Part shown: positions 50,752 through 60,730 of the stretch, one piece after another | Layout of the letters: every line of letters starts with the position of its first letter | Numbering within the stretch: position 1 is the first letter of the stretch | NCBI GenBank assembly: GCA_025980475.1 | Contig: JAICXL010000002.1 | Coordinates: 36,299 to 100,298, forward strand | Direction of reading: 5' to 3' | From: Nocardioidaceae bacterium | Lineage (GTDB): Bacteria; Actinomycetota; Actinomycetes; Propionibacteriales; Nocardioidaceae | DNA length: 64,000 bases | Translations under genes and position numbers: made by a program | Notes under the pieces: model-generated | Databases searched by the model: none | What the model was told of the DNA's origin: nothing | Seen by the model: the letters and a program-made list of their open reading frames with translations, nothing else

Positions 50752-52883
50752 TGGCCGCTGTCCTCATCCGGCCGCACCAGCACAAGAGCCGACTGCGCCT
50801 CTTCGTGGTCCAGGCCCTCGTGCTGTCCCTGTTCGTCACGCTGTTCGCCCGGTTGTGGTACATCCAGGTCTTCTCCGGCCAGGCCTACCAGGCCCAGGCT
50901 GCGGAGCAGTCCGTGCGCGAGCTGGTCGTGCAGCCCCCGCGTGGGCTGATCGTGGACGACCAGGGACGCCCGCTGGTGGCCAACCGCAGCAGCTGGGTGG
51001 TCACCGTGGACCGCACCCTCTTCTACAAGCTCGACGACACTGCGCAGCACCGGTTGGTCAAGCGCCTGGCCCGGACCATCCACGTCAGGCCCGCCCGCGT
51101 CCAGGCCGAGCTGCTGCTGTGCGGGGCGACGGGCTCGAAGGCCGGCGTCTGCTGGAACGGCTCGCCCTACCAGCCGGTGCCGGTCGCCGAGGACGTGCCC
51201 CAGTCGGTGGCGGTGCAGATCCTCGAGAAGCCCGAGGACTACCCGTCGGTGCTGGCCCAGACCGAGAGCCTGCGGGCCTACCCCCGGCCCTACGGGGTCA
51301 ACGCGGCCCACCTGCTCGGCTACCTCAGCCCGATCACCCAGGACGAGCTCGCCGAGGCGAGGAAGCGGGGCGACACCTCGGTCAACGGGGCCTCGGTCGT
51401 CGGCAGGGCCGGCCTCGAGAAGGAGTACGACGCCTGGCTGCGGGGCCGACCCGGCTACAAGAAGGTGGCGGTCGACTCCATGGGGCGGGTCATCGGCGAC
51501 ACCGGCCAGGTCCGGGCGAAGCCCGGTGACACGCTGGTGACCTCGATCGACGCCAAGCTGCAGAGCCTCGTGGAGCGCCAGCTCCACCACACGATCGTGA
51601 CGGCCCGGCACACCTACGACCCCGTGACCCACAAGAACTACGTCGCCGACAGCGGCGCGGTGGTGGTGATGGAGGCGCGCACCGGCCGGATCGTGGCGAT
51701 GGCCAGCGAGCCGACCTACAACCCGTCGGTGTGGGTCGGTGGCATCTCAAGCAGGCAGCTGCGGCACCTCTACTCGAAGAAGGCGGACGACCCCCTGCTC
51801 TTCCGGGCGACCCAGGGCCAGTTCGCGCCAGGCTCGACGTGGAAGCCCGAGATGACCGTCGGCGCCTTCAACCACGGCTTCGGGCCGAACAGCCGGCTGG
51901 ACTGTTCGTCGGGCCTGCAGGTGGGCAACCGCTGGTTCAAGAACTACGAGTCGGAGTCCTACGGCTACATCGACTTCGCCAAGGCGCTGCAAGTGTCCTG
52001 CGACACCTTCTTCTACCGGGTCGGGCTGTCCTTCTGGCGCAAGTACGGCTCCAACCCCGACAACGTCAACGCCAAGGACCCGCTGGTCGCGATCGCGAAG
52101 TCGTTCGGCTACGGCAAGCCGACCGGGATCGACCTGCCCGGAGAGGCCAGCGGCCGGATCGCCGACCGGCACTGGAAGCTGGCCTACTGGAAGGCGATGA
52201 AGGGCTACTACTGCAAGCTCGACCGGCAGCACAAGGGCTCGGCGTGGATGCAGCTCTTCGCCCACGAGTTCTGCCTCGGCGGCTACCAGTACCGCGCCGG
52301 GGACGCGGTGAACTTCGCGATCGGGCAGGGCGACACGATGGTCACCCCGCTCCAGCTGGCGCGTGCCTATGCCGCGATCAGCAACGGCGGCACCCTCTAC
52401 GAGCCGCGCGTGGGCAAGGCGATCGTGTCGCCGAGCGGCAGGGTCATCAAGCACATCCAGCCGAAGGTGCAGGGGCACGTGCGGTCGAAGAAGTCGGCCT
52501 TCCGCTACGTCGACCAGGCGCTGCAGGGCACCCCCAAGACCGGCACGCTGGCCTGGAAGTTCATCGGCTTCCCGCTCGACAAGGTGCACATCCGCGGCAA
52601 GACCGGTTCCGCCGAGGTGCAGGGCAAGCAGAGCACCTCGCTGGTGGCCACCTACACCAAGGACTACGTGGTCACCATGGTCGTCACCCAGGCGGGCACC
52701 GGGTCGGGCACCTCCGGGCCGGCGGTGCGCAAGATCTGGGAGGCGCTCTACGGGATACACGGCGAGCGGGTGAACCGGCACAAGTCGATCATCCCGGGCG
52801 TCGTGGAGACCAACCGGCTGCCGGTCTTCGCCGGGGACGGCTCGATCCTCCCGCCCGCCGTACGCAAGGAGCGCAAGCGATGA
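50751..52883 (+). CDS. mrdA: Penicillin-binding protein 2
   Basis: PBP dimer domain, QFAPGSTWKP (SxxK), AIGQGDTMVTPLQLARAYA, IRGKTGSAE (KTG). Confidence 0.94.
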   Translation: MAAVLIRPHQHKSRLRLFVVQALVLSLFVTLFARLWYIQVFSGQAYQAQAAEQSVRELVVQPPRGLIVDDQGRPLVANRSSWVVTVDRTLFYKLDDTAQHRLVKRLARTIHVRPARVQAELLLCGATGSKAGVCWNGSPYQPVPVAEDVPQSVAVQILEKPEDYPSVLAQTESLRAYPRPYGVNAAHLLGYLSPITQDELAEARKRGDTSVNGASVVGRAGLEKEYDAWLRGRPGYKKVAVDSMGRVIGDTGQVRAKPGDTLVTSIDAKLQSLVERQLHHTIVTARHTYDPVTHKNYVADSGAVVVMEARTGRIVAMASEPTYNPSVWVGGISSRQLRHLYSKKADDPLLFRATQGQFAPGSTWKPEMTVGAFNHGFGPNSRLDCSSGLQVGNRWFKNYESESYGYIDFAKALQVSCDTFFYRVGLSFWRKYGSNPDNVNAKDPLVAIAKSFGYGKPTGIDLPGEASGRIADRHWKLAYWKAMKGYYCKLDRQHKGSAWMQLFAHEFCLGGYQYRAGDAVNFAIGQGDTMVTPLQLARAYAAISNGGTLYEPRVGKAIVSPSGRVIKHIQPKVQGHVRSKKSAFRYVDQALQGTPKTGTLAWKFIGFPLDKVHIRGKTGSAEVQGKQSTSLVATYTKDYVVTMVVTQAGTGSGTSGPAVRKIWEALYGIHGERVNRHKSIIPGVVETNRLPVFAGDGSILPPAVRKERKR

Positions 52884-54061
52884 GCGCACCCACCATCGGC
52901 GTGGCTCCCGCGCGCCAGGTCGTGTCGCGCAGCCGCGTCCGCGTCCCCGGCGTCGACTGGCTGCTGATGCTCGCCACCGGAGCGATCCTGGTGATCGGCA
53001 CCCTGCTGGTCTGGTCGTCGACGTCGGCGAACCCCGTGCTGACCCACGACGACCCGACGGCCTACCTGAAGAAGCACCTGATCAACATTGCGATCGGGAT
53101 GGTGCTTTTCCTCGTCGTGCTCGCCACCGACCACCGCTGGGTGCGCATCCTCGCCCCCCTGGTCTACGTCGCCTCGATCCTCGGGCTCGCCCTGGTCCTC
53201 GTGATGGGCAGCACCATCAACGGGTCGCGGTCGTGGCTGATGCTCGGCGGGCTGTCCATCCAGCCGGCCGAGTTCGCCAAGCTCGCGGTGATCATCGGGA
53301 TGGCGCTGATCGTCGCCGAGCGCACCGAGGGGTCCCGGCGGCGCCGCATCGGCGACGTCGACGTGCTGCTGATGCTCGCGGTGGCCGGCCTCCCCGCGCT
53401 GCTGATCCTGCTCCAGCCCGACCTCGGCACCATGCTGGTGCTCACCGCCACCGTCTTCGGCGTGCTGGCCGTGGCCGGGGTGGCCCGGCGCTGGCTGGTG
53501 CTGCTGGCCGCCGGCGGCGTCGCAGTGGCCGCCGCGGTGGTGATGGCCGGCGTGCTCAAGCACTACCAGATCGACCGGTTCATGGCCTTCACCAACCCTG
53601 ATCTCGACCCGCGGGGAGCCGGCTACAACACCACTCAGGCGCGGATCGCGATCGGCAACGGCGGGCTCTTCGGCCAGGGCCTGTTCCACGGCTCGCAGAC
53701 CCGCTCCGGTTTCGTCCCCGAGCAGCACACGGACTTCGTCTTCACCGTGGCGGGGGAGGAGCTCGGCCTGGTCGGAGCCGGCGTGCTGATCGCCCTCTTC
53801 GCCGTTGTGCTCTGGCGGGCGCTGTCGATCTCGCTCCACGCCGAGGACATGTTCGGCCGCGTGGCGGCCGCCGGCATCGCGTGCTGGCTGGCCTTCCAGA
53901 CCTTCCAGAACGTCGGCATGTGCCTGGGCATCATGCCGGTCACCGGGGTCCCCCTCCCGCTGGTCTCCTACGGCGGGTCGTCGATGTTCGCCACCTTGAT
54001 GGCCCTCGGGCTGCTGCAGAACATCCACCTGCGTTCCAGTGCGCTGAGCCCGGCCCGGTGA
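52880..54061 (+). CDS. rodA: Rod shape-determining protein RodA (SEDS)
   Basis: INGSRSWLMLGGLSIQPAEFAKLAVI, LLQPDLGTMLVL, GVPLPLVSYGGSSM. Confidence 0.94.
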   Translation: MSAPTIGVAPARQVVSRSRVRVPGVDWLLMLATGAILVIGTLLVWSSTSANPVLTHDDPTAYLKKHLINIAIGMVLFLVVLATDHRWVRILAPLVYVASILGLALVLVMGSTINGSRSWLMLGGLSIQPAEFAKLAVIIGMALIVAERTEGSRRRRIGDVDVLLMLAVAGLPALLILLQPDLGTMLVLTATVFGVLAVAGVARRWLVLLAAGGVAVAAAVVMAGVLKHYQIDRFMAFTNPDLDPRGAGYNTTQARIAIGNGGLFGQGLFHGSQTRSGFVPEQHTDFVFTVAGEELGLVGAGVLIALFAVVLWRALSISLHAEDMFGRVAAAGIACWLAFQTFQNVGMCLGIMPVTGVPLPLVSYGGSSMFATLMALGLLQNIHLRSSALSPAR

Positions 54062-54150
54062 GCGCGCCTCGCGGCGCGGGTCGTGAGGCGGCGGGCGCGC
54101 GTCGTACCCTTGTGGGTCGACCGTCCCCCACGTTTCTGGAGCTGCGCAGC

Positions 54151-56118
54151 ATGCCCGCCACCGCCGAGTCGCTGTTCTCCGTGCTGGAGCCGCACCTGTC
54201 CGCCGTGTCCAAGCCGATCCAGTACGTCGGCGGCGAGCTCAACTCGGTGCAGAAGCCATGGGGCGACGACGAGAGCACCGTGCGCTGGGCGCTGATGTAC
54301 CCCGACGCCTACGAGATCGGCCTGACCAACCAGGGCGTGCAGATCCTCTACGAGGTGCTCAACGAGTGCGAGGACGTCCTGGCCGAGCGCACCTACGCCG
54401 TCTGGCCCGACATGGAGGCGGTGCAGCGGGAGCACGGCATCCCGCAGTTCCCCGTCGACGACCACCGCCCGGTGCGCGCCTTCGACCTCTTCGGCATCTC
54501 CTTCTCACCCGAGCTCGGCTACACCAACCTGCTGACCGCGATCGACCTGGCCGGCATCCCGCTGCACGCCGTCGACCGCACGGAGGGCGACCCGGTCGTG
54601 ATCGCCGGCGGCCACGCCGCCTTCAACCCCGAGCCGATCGCCGACTTCATCGACGCAGCCGTGCTCGGCGACGGCGAGGAGGTCGTGCTCGCCATCACCG
54701 AGGTGGTCCGCGAGTGGAAGCGCGACGCCGCCCGGCGCGGCGATGCCTTCGAGTCGGGATTGGACCCGCGTGACGAGCTGCTCCGCCGGCTGGCCGTCTC
54801 CGGCGGGGTCTACGTCCCGAAGTTCTACGACGTCGCGTACGACGCCGACGGGGTGCTCGTGTCGGTGACGCCCAACACCGCGGGTGTCCCGGAGCGGGTG
54901 CACAAGCACACGCTGATGGACCTCGATGCCTGGCCCTACCCGCGCAATCCCCTGGTGCCGCTGGCCGAGACCGTGCACGAGCGCTTCAGCGTGGAGATCT
55001 TCCGTGGCTGCACCCGTGGCTGCCGCTTCTGCCAGGCCGGCATGATCACCCGGCCGGTCCGCGAGCGGTCGATCAGCACGATCGGGGACATGGTCGAGAA
55101 CGGCATCCGCAAGTCAGGCTTCGAGGAGGTCGGCCTGCTGTCGCTGTCCAGCGCCGACCACACCGAGATCGCCGAGGTCGCCACCGGCCTGGCCGACCGC
55201 TACGAGGGCACCAACGTGTCCCTGAGCCTGCCGAGCACCCGGGTGGACGCCTTCAACATCACCCTGGCCAACGAGTTCTCCCGCAACGGCCGGCGCTCCG
55301 GGTTGACCTTCGCACCCGAGGGTGGTTCGGAGCGGTTGCGCAAGGTGATCAACAAGATGGTCACCGAGGAGGACCTGATCCGCACCGTCGCCGCGGCCTA
55401 CTCCCACGGCTGGCGGCAGGTGAAGCTCTACTTCATGTGCGGCCTGCCGACCGAGACCGACCAGGACGTCCTCGAGATCGCCGACCTGGCAAGGAAGGTG
55501 ATCGCCAAGGGCCGCGAGGTCTCCGGGCGCAACGACATCCGGTGCACGGTCTCGATCGGTGGCTTCGTCCCCAAGCCCCACACGCCCTTCCAGTGGGCCG
55601 GACAGCTCGACCACCCGACCACCGACGAGCGATTGCGCAAGCTGCGCGAGGTAGTGCGCGCCGACAAGCGGTTCGGGCGGGCCATCGGCTTCCGCTACCA
55701 CGACGGCAAGCCCGGCATCGTCGAGGGCCTGCTCTCTCGCGGCGACCGCCGGGTGGGCCGGGTCATCGAGGCCACCTGGCGCGCCGGCGGTCGGTTCGAC
55801 GGGTGGAGCGAGCACTTCTCCTTCGACCGCTGGATGGCGGCCGCGGACGAGGCGCTGGCCGGTACCGGAGTCGACGTCGACTGGTACACCACCCGCCAGC
55901 GCGCCTACGACGAGGTGCTGCCCTGGGACCACCTCGACTCCGGACTCGACAAGGAGTGGCTCTGGGAGGACTGGGAGGCGGCCCTGGATCCTCAAGCGGA
56001 TGACGTGGAGGACTGCCGCTGGACGCCGTGCTACGACTGTGGCGTCTGTCCCGAGATGGGCACCGACATCCAGATCGGGCCCACCGGCCAGAAGCTGCTG
56101 CCGCTCAGCGTCGTCTGA
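54151..56118 (+). CDS. TIGR03960 family B12-binding radical SAM protein
   Basis: EIFRGCTRGCRFCQAGMITRPVRERS radical SAM cluster motif; WALMYPDAYEIGLTNQGVQILYEVLN. Confidence 0.93.
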   Translation: MPATAESLFSVLEPHLSAVSKPIQYVGGELNSVQKPWGDDESTVRWALMYPDAYEIGLTNQGVQILYEVLNECEDVLAERTYAVWPDMEAVQREHGIPQFPVDDHRPVRAFDLFGISFSPELGYTNLLTAIDLAGIPLHAVDRTEGDPVVIAGGHAAFNPEPIADFIDAAVLGDGEEVVLAITEVVREWKRDAARRGDAFESGLDPRDELLRRLAVSGGVYVPKFYDVAYDADGVLVSVTPNTAGVPERVHKHTLMDLDAWPYPRNPLVPLAETVHERFSVEIFRGCTRGCRFCQAGMITRPVRERSISTIGDMVENGIRKSGFEEVGLLSLSSADHTEIAEVATGLADRYEGTNVSLSLPSTRVDAFNITLANEFSRNGRRSGLTFAPEGGSERLRKVINKMVTEEDLIRTVAAAYSHGWRQVKLYFMCGLPTETDQDVLEIADLARKVIAKGREVSGRNDIRCTVSIGGFVPKPHTPFQWAGQLDHPTTDERLRKLREVVRADKRFGRAIGFRYHDGKPGIVEGLLSRGDRRVGRVIEATWRAGGRFDGWSEHFSFDRWMAAADEALAGTGVDVDWYTTRQRAYDEVLPWDHLDSGLDKEWLWEDWEAALDPQADDVEDCRWTPCYDCGVCPEMGTDIQIGPTGQKLLPLSVV

Positions 56119-56169
56119 CGGTGCGCTCGCTCCGGTCCGCTGTCGTCGCCGGGCGATAGCCTCCCGGTC

Positions 56170-57366
56170 GTGACGACCGGGCCCCACATCGGCGATGAGC
56201 AGCGGCGGGCGCGCCTGGCAGTCCGCCACCGCCTCGCCGCGGACCACCGGGCGGACGCCGTCGCCGACGCAGCAGCCGCCGTGGTCTGCCTGCACGCCAC
56301 CGAGCCGGCGAACGTGTACCTCGCTGCGTTCGCCCGCGGCGACGCCTCCCGCGACGACGTCGACCGGGCGCTCTACCTCGACCGTGGGGTCGTCAAGCAG
56401 CTCGCGATGCGACGCACGGTCTTCGCGTTCCCGCGCGAGCTGCTGCCCGCCGTGTGGGGCAGCGCCTCCGCCCGTGTCGCAGCCCAGCAGCGGGACCGGC
56501 TGGCCCGCGACGTGGTGAAGCAGGGCATCGCCAGCGACGGGCCGGCCTGGGTCGCCGAGGCCACCGGCGCCGTCCTCGCCCTGCTGCACGAGCGCGGCCC
56601 GGCCACCACGGCGGAGCTCCGTTCGGGGCTGTCCGCGCTGCAGTCGCGGCTCACCTACGCCGAGGGCAGGGCGTACGCCGGCAACTTCCCGATCGCTCCC
56701 CGCGTGCTGACCACGCTGGCCGCCTCGGGCGCGGTGGTCCGGGGGCAGAACGCAGCCGGGTGGAAGGTCTCGCGCCCGCGATGGACCGTGACCCGTGACT
56801 GGCTCGGCGAGGAGCCGGCGCCGACCGACGAGCGGGAGGGCTATCGCCGGCTGGTCGAGGCGTGGCTGCGGGCGTTCGGTCCAGGCACCGAGGCTGACCT
56901 GGTCTGGTGGCTCGGCGCGACCAAGGCCGCGGTGCGCCGGGCGCTGGCCGATGTCGAGGCGGTGACCGTCGGGCTCGACGACGGGAGCGTCGGGCTCGTG
57001 CTGCCCGACGACCTCGGGGCCGGCCCGGCGCCGGGGAGGTGGGCGGCGCTGCTGCCGTCGCTGGACCCGTCGACGATGGGCTGGAAGCAGCGTGGGTTCT
57101 ACCTCGGACCGCACGCCGGGCTGCTCTTCGACCGCAACGGCAACGCCGGACCCACTGCGTGGCTCGACGGGCGCGTCGTGGGTGGCTGGACGCAGGCCGA
57201 CGACGGCCGGGTGGTCGTCGTGGCCTGCGAGCCGATCGACGCCGAGGGCCAGCGCCTGCTGGACGCGGAAGCCGCGCGGTTGACCACGTGGCTCGCGGGC
57301 GACGTGGTGCGCACCATCTACCAGTCCCCGCTGGTGCGGTCCGGGACCAGCTCGTCCTCGAGGTAG
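56170..57366 (+). CDS. Winged-helix DNA-binding domain (AlkZ/HTH_42 superfamily-like) protein
   Basis: GTG start; ARLAVRHRLA...VVCLHATEPANVYLAAFAR, RRTVFAFPRELLPAVW. Confidence 0.75.
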   Translation: MTTGPHIGDEQRRARLAVRHRLAADHRADAVADAAAAVVCLHATEPANVYLAAFARGDASRDDVDRALYLDRGVVKQLAMRRTVFAFPRELLPAVWGSASARVAAQQRDRLARDVVKQGIASDGPAWVAEATGAVLALLHERGPATTAELRSGLSALQSRLTYAEGRAYAGNFPIAPRVLTTLAASGAVVRGQNAAGWKVSRPRWTVTRDWLGEEPAPTDEREGYRRLVEAWLRAFGPGTEADLVWWLGATKAAVRRALADVEAVTVGLDDGSVGLVLPDDLGAGPAPGRWAALLPSLDPSTMGWKQRGFYLGPHAGLLFDRNGNAGPTAWLDGRVVGGWTQADDGRVVVVACEPIDAEGQRLLDAEAARLTTWLAGDVVRTIYQSPLVRSGTSSSSR

Positions 57367-58544
57367 CGCGGCTTCGCGGCGTAGAGGCCGACGAGCAACT
57401 GCGGGACGCACAGGGCGAGCAGCACCAGGAGCGGCACCGTCCAGCCGCCGGTGAGCCCGTTGAGCCAGCCGATGCCGACCGGGCCGACGCTCGCGAGGAG
57501 GTAGCCCACCGACTGGGTGAAGCCGGAGAGCGCGGCGGTGCCGGCGGCCGTGCGTGCCCGCAGGCCGATCAGGGTGAGCACGAAGGGGAAGGTGCAGGTC
57601 CCGACGCCGACCACCACAGCCCAGGCCCACGCCCCGGCAGCCGGAGCCAGGATCAGCCCGAGATAGCCGATCGGATAGCAGGCCATCATCGCGATCAGCA
57701 GTCCTCGGGGGTCGCGGACCCGTCCGGCGAGGTTGGGCACCACCAGGGACAGCGGGATGCTCGCCCCCGTGATGACGCCGAGCAGGATCCCCGCGGTCGC
57801 GGCGGAGAACCCGGCGTCGCGGTAGACCTGGGCGAACCAGCCGAAGATCGAGTAGGCCTGCAGGGACTGCAGTCCGAAGAAGACAGCCATCGCCCAGCCC
57901 AAGCGGGTCCGGCCGACCTCGCGCAGGCCCCACCGGTGCGGGGTCTCCTCGGGCGTCTGGTCGTGGCGCAGCAGTCCGAGCCAGGGCAGCGCCGCGAGGG
58001 CCGCTGTCGCCGCCCAGACGACGAGCCCGAAGCGCCAGCCCTGGGGCTCGAAGTGTTGGGAGATCGGCACGGTCAGCATCGAGGACGCGGTCAACCCGAC
58101 CGCCAGCGCGGTGGTGTACACCGCAGTCATCCGACCGACGTGGTCGGGGAAGTGCAGCTTGACCAGGGACGGCAACAGCACGTTCGCGGTGGCCATGCCG
58201 GCCAGGGCGAGGAGCGAGAGCAGCAGGAAGAGCCAGGTGAGCCCTGTCCAGGGCCGCAAGCCGAGACCGGCCACCACCGCGAGCAGGGCGAGCAGCGTGA
58301 CCCGGTGGGCGCCGATGGTCCGGGCGAGGACCGGCGCGAGGGCGCCGAAGCCGGCGAAGGCGAGCACCGGAAGGGTGGTCAGCACTCCCGCGACCGTGGG
58401 CGACATGTGCAGCGCGGCACGGATCTCGTCGAGCACCGGGCCGACGCTCACTGCCGCCGGGCGCAGGTTGAAGGCCAGCACCACGATGCCCACCACCACC
58501 AGGGGGCCGGCTGCGCGCCCGGTGCCGCGGGGTCTCGTTGCCAT
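57318..58544 (-). CDS. MFS transporter, CynX/NimT-like
   Basis: Twelve TM-like segments; VVVGIVVLAFNLRPAAVSVGPVLDEI. Confidence 0.85.
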   Translation of the reverse strand: MATRPRGTGRAAGPLVVVGIVVLAFNLRPAAVSVGPVLDEIRAALHMSPTVAGVLTTLPVLAFAGFGALAPVLARTIGAHRVTLLALLAVVAGLGLRPWTGLTWLFLLLSLLALAGMATANVLLPSLVKLHFPDHVGRMTAVYTTALAVGLTASSMLTVPISQHFEPQGWRFGLVVWAATAALAALPWLGLLRHDQTPEETPHRWGLREVGRTRLGWAMAVFFGLQSLQAYSIFGWFAQVYRDAGFSAATAGILLGVITGASIPLSLVVPNLAGRVRDPRGLLIAMMACYPIGYLGLILAPAAGAWAWAVVVGVGTCTFPFVLTLIGLRARTAAGTAALSGFTQSVGYLLASVGPVGIGWLNGLTGGWTVPLLVLLALCVPQLLVGLYAAKPRYLEDELVPDRTSGDW

Positions 58545-58754
58545 GGGTTTGAGCACGGCCGGATTCTTTCAGTTGCCCGCCCGTCGGTCGGCGGCGGGCA
58601 CGGCAGGGGCGTCGGGTAGGGGATTAGCACACAATGATGAAATTACACATTTGTAGTTCGTGATCGCACCGAGATCTTTGGGGTTTTTGTTTCCAGAGTG
58701 ACGAAACGCAGTTACTGTTCTGCTTCGAGTGGCCCCCGCGGCCCGTCCCCGACC

Positions 58755-60701
58755 ATGGAGGCCTGGATCGTGATGAAGCCGGCGTCGAGCGCCCGCCGCC
58801 TGGTGCGAGCCCTGGTGGGGGCGACCGCCGTAGCCCTGATGGCGACGACCGGCGCCGCCTACGGCTACGTGGCCGGCGCTGACACCTCGCACTACCAGCA
58901 CAACCCGAGCCTGGACTGGCAGAAGGTGGCCGGTGACGGTGTGCGCTTCGCCTTCCTCAAGGCGACCGAGGGCACCACCTACACCGATCCCTACTTCAAG
59001 GCAGACTGGGCTGCGAGCGCCAAGGCGGGCATCTACCGCGGCGCCTACCACTTCGCCCGGCCGAGCACGGCCGCCGGCTCTGCGGTGCGGCAGGCCGACT
59101 TCTTCGCCTCCACCATCGGTCCGCAGAACGCCCGAGGGACGCTCCCGCCGGTGCTGGACCTCGAGTCGACGGGCGGGCTCTCGGACAGTCAGCTGATCAA
59201 CTGGACCAGCCAGTTCCTCAAGGAGCTCGCAGCGAAGACCGGCCGGGACCCGATCATCTACGTCTCGCCCTACTTCTGGATCGACAACCTCAACAACAGC
59301 AGCGCCTTCCACGACTATCCCCTCTGGGTGGCCCACTACGGCGTCTCGCAGCCGAAGGTCCCGGGCAACTGGCCGACCTGGTCGTTCTGGCAGTCCACCA
59401 GCAGCGGGCGGATCCAGGGAATCAGCGGCAACGTGGACAAGGACGTCTTCAACGGCAACATGACGGCGCTGGAGAAGTTCGCCCTCGCCTACTCCCGCGC
59501 AGCCACGCAGGTCTCCCTGGCGGTGAGCAACGCGGCGCCCACCGTGGGGGAGTCGGTGAAGTTCAGCGGCAAGCTGACCGACGCCACCAGCCGGGCGCTG
59601 GCAGCACAGCAGGTGAAGCTGCAGTTCCAGGCGCAGGGTTCCACGTCGTGGACCACGGTGGCCACGGCCAAGACCGGGCCCTACGGCGGCTTCCGCAAGT
59701 GGCTCGCCGTGACCGACCCAGGCAGCTACCGGGCACACTTCACGAGGACGGCCGACTACCGGGGCTCGAGCTCGGTGCCGCTGTCGGTGACCCTCACGCC
59801 GGTCGCCTCCGACCTCACTCTGACCACGCCGACGACCGCGACCAACGCGGGCTCGCAACTGAGCTTCGCCGGCAGTCTGACCAACGGAGGCGCCGGGCTG
59901 CCCAGCCGAAACGTGACGATCTCCAGTCGCGCGGCCGGCGCCTCCACGTGGGTGCGTGTCGGGACGGCCGCCACGGACGACTCGGGCGCCTACGACCTCG
60001 ACATGACTGCGATGCAGACGGCCACCTACCGGGCGACCTACGCCGGTGACTCCGCCTACCAGTCCGCGACCGCCACCGTGGGGCCCGTCACCGTCACCCG
60101 CAACCCTGCCGACCTCAGCTTTGCGGTCTCCAACCACGCCCCCTACAAGGACCAGCGGGTCAACATGGACGGGCGGCTGCTGACCGGCTCCAAGGCGGTC
60201 GCGAACCGCTCGGTCCGCATCCAGCAGCAACTGCCGGACAGCACCCGGTGGCGGACAGTGGCCACGGCCACGACCGACGCGACCGGCCACTACTCGGCCC
60301 CCCAGCGGATCGACGAGCCGGCCTCCTACCGTGCCGTCTTCCCCGGGGACAGCCTCTACGTCGCCGCATCGACTGACCCGGTCTCGGTGCAGATCACGCC
60401 GCCGACCCGGACGCACACGTCGCTGACCGCCCGGCGCACGGAGCTGCGCGCCGGCCGGTCCGAGATGCTGCACGGCAAGCTGACGGCGGCCGGCGCGGGC
60501 ATCGCCCGGACGGTGCGCCTGTGGCAGCGGTTCGCCGGACAGAGCACCTGGCACTTCGTCTACCGGACCGCGACGGTGCTCCCCGACGGCACCTGCCGGA
60601 TCAGCGTCAGCCCGCAGCGGACCACGATCTACCGGCTGATCTTCCACGGCGGCACCGTCTACGCACACAGCCAGGACGGGCTCCGGATCACCGTCCAGTG
60701 A
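58755..60701 (+). CDS. GH25 family lysozyme with four C-terminal Ig-like repeats
   Basis: GADTSHYQHNPSLDWQKVAGDGVRFAFLKATEGTTYTDPYF...PPVLDLES; repeated about 97-aa beta-sandwich modules. Confidence 0.9.
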   Translation: MEAWIVMKPASSARRLVRALVGATAVALMATTGAAYGYVAGADTSHYQHNPSLDWQKVAGDGVRFAFLKATEGTTYTDPYFKADWAASAKAGIYRGAYHFARPSTAAGSAVRQADFFASTIGPQNARGTLPPVLDLESTGGLSDSQLINWTSQFLKELAAKTGRDPIIYVSPYFWIDNLNNSSAFHDYPLWVAHYGVSQPKVPGNWPTWSFWQSTSSGRIQGISGNVDKDVFNGNMTALEKFALAYSRAATQVSLAVSNAAPTVGESVKFSGKLTDATSRALAAQQVKLQFQAQGSTSWTTVATAKTGPYGGFRKWLAVTDPGSYRAHFTRTADYRGSSSVPLSVTLTPVASDLTLTTPTTATNAGSQLSFAGSLTNGGAGLPSRNVTISSRAAGASTWVRVGTAATDDSGAYDLDMTAMQTATYRATYAGDSAYQSATATVGPVTVTRNPADLSFAVSNHAPYKDQRVNMDGRLLTGSKAVANRSVRIQQQLPDSTRWRTVATATTDATGHYSAPQRIDEPASYRAVFPGDSLYVAASTDPVSVQITPPTRTHTSLTARRTELRAGRSEMLHGKLTAAGAGIARTVRLWQRFAGQSTWHFVYRTATVLPDGTCRISVSPQRTTIYRLIFHGGTVYAHSQDGLRITVQ

Positions 60702-60730
60702 GTCCTGACGCGCTCGACTAGGGTGCAGGC

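Noticed and set aside
55114-57933. 939-aa minus-strand ORF
   Set aside because: Antisense shadow of the radical SAM and wHTH genes.
58569-60668. 699-aa minus-strand ORF
   Set aside because: Antisense shadow of the GH25 lysozyme.
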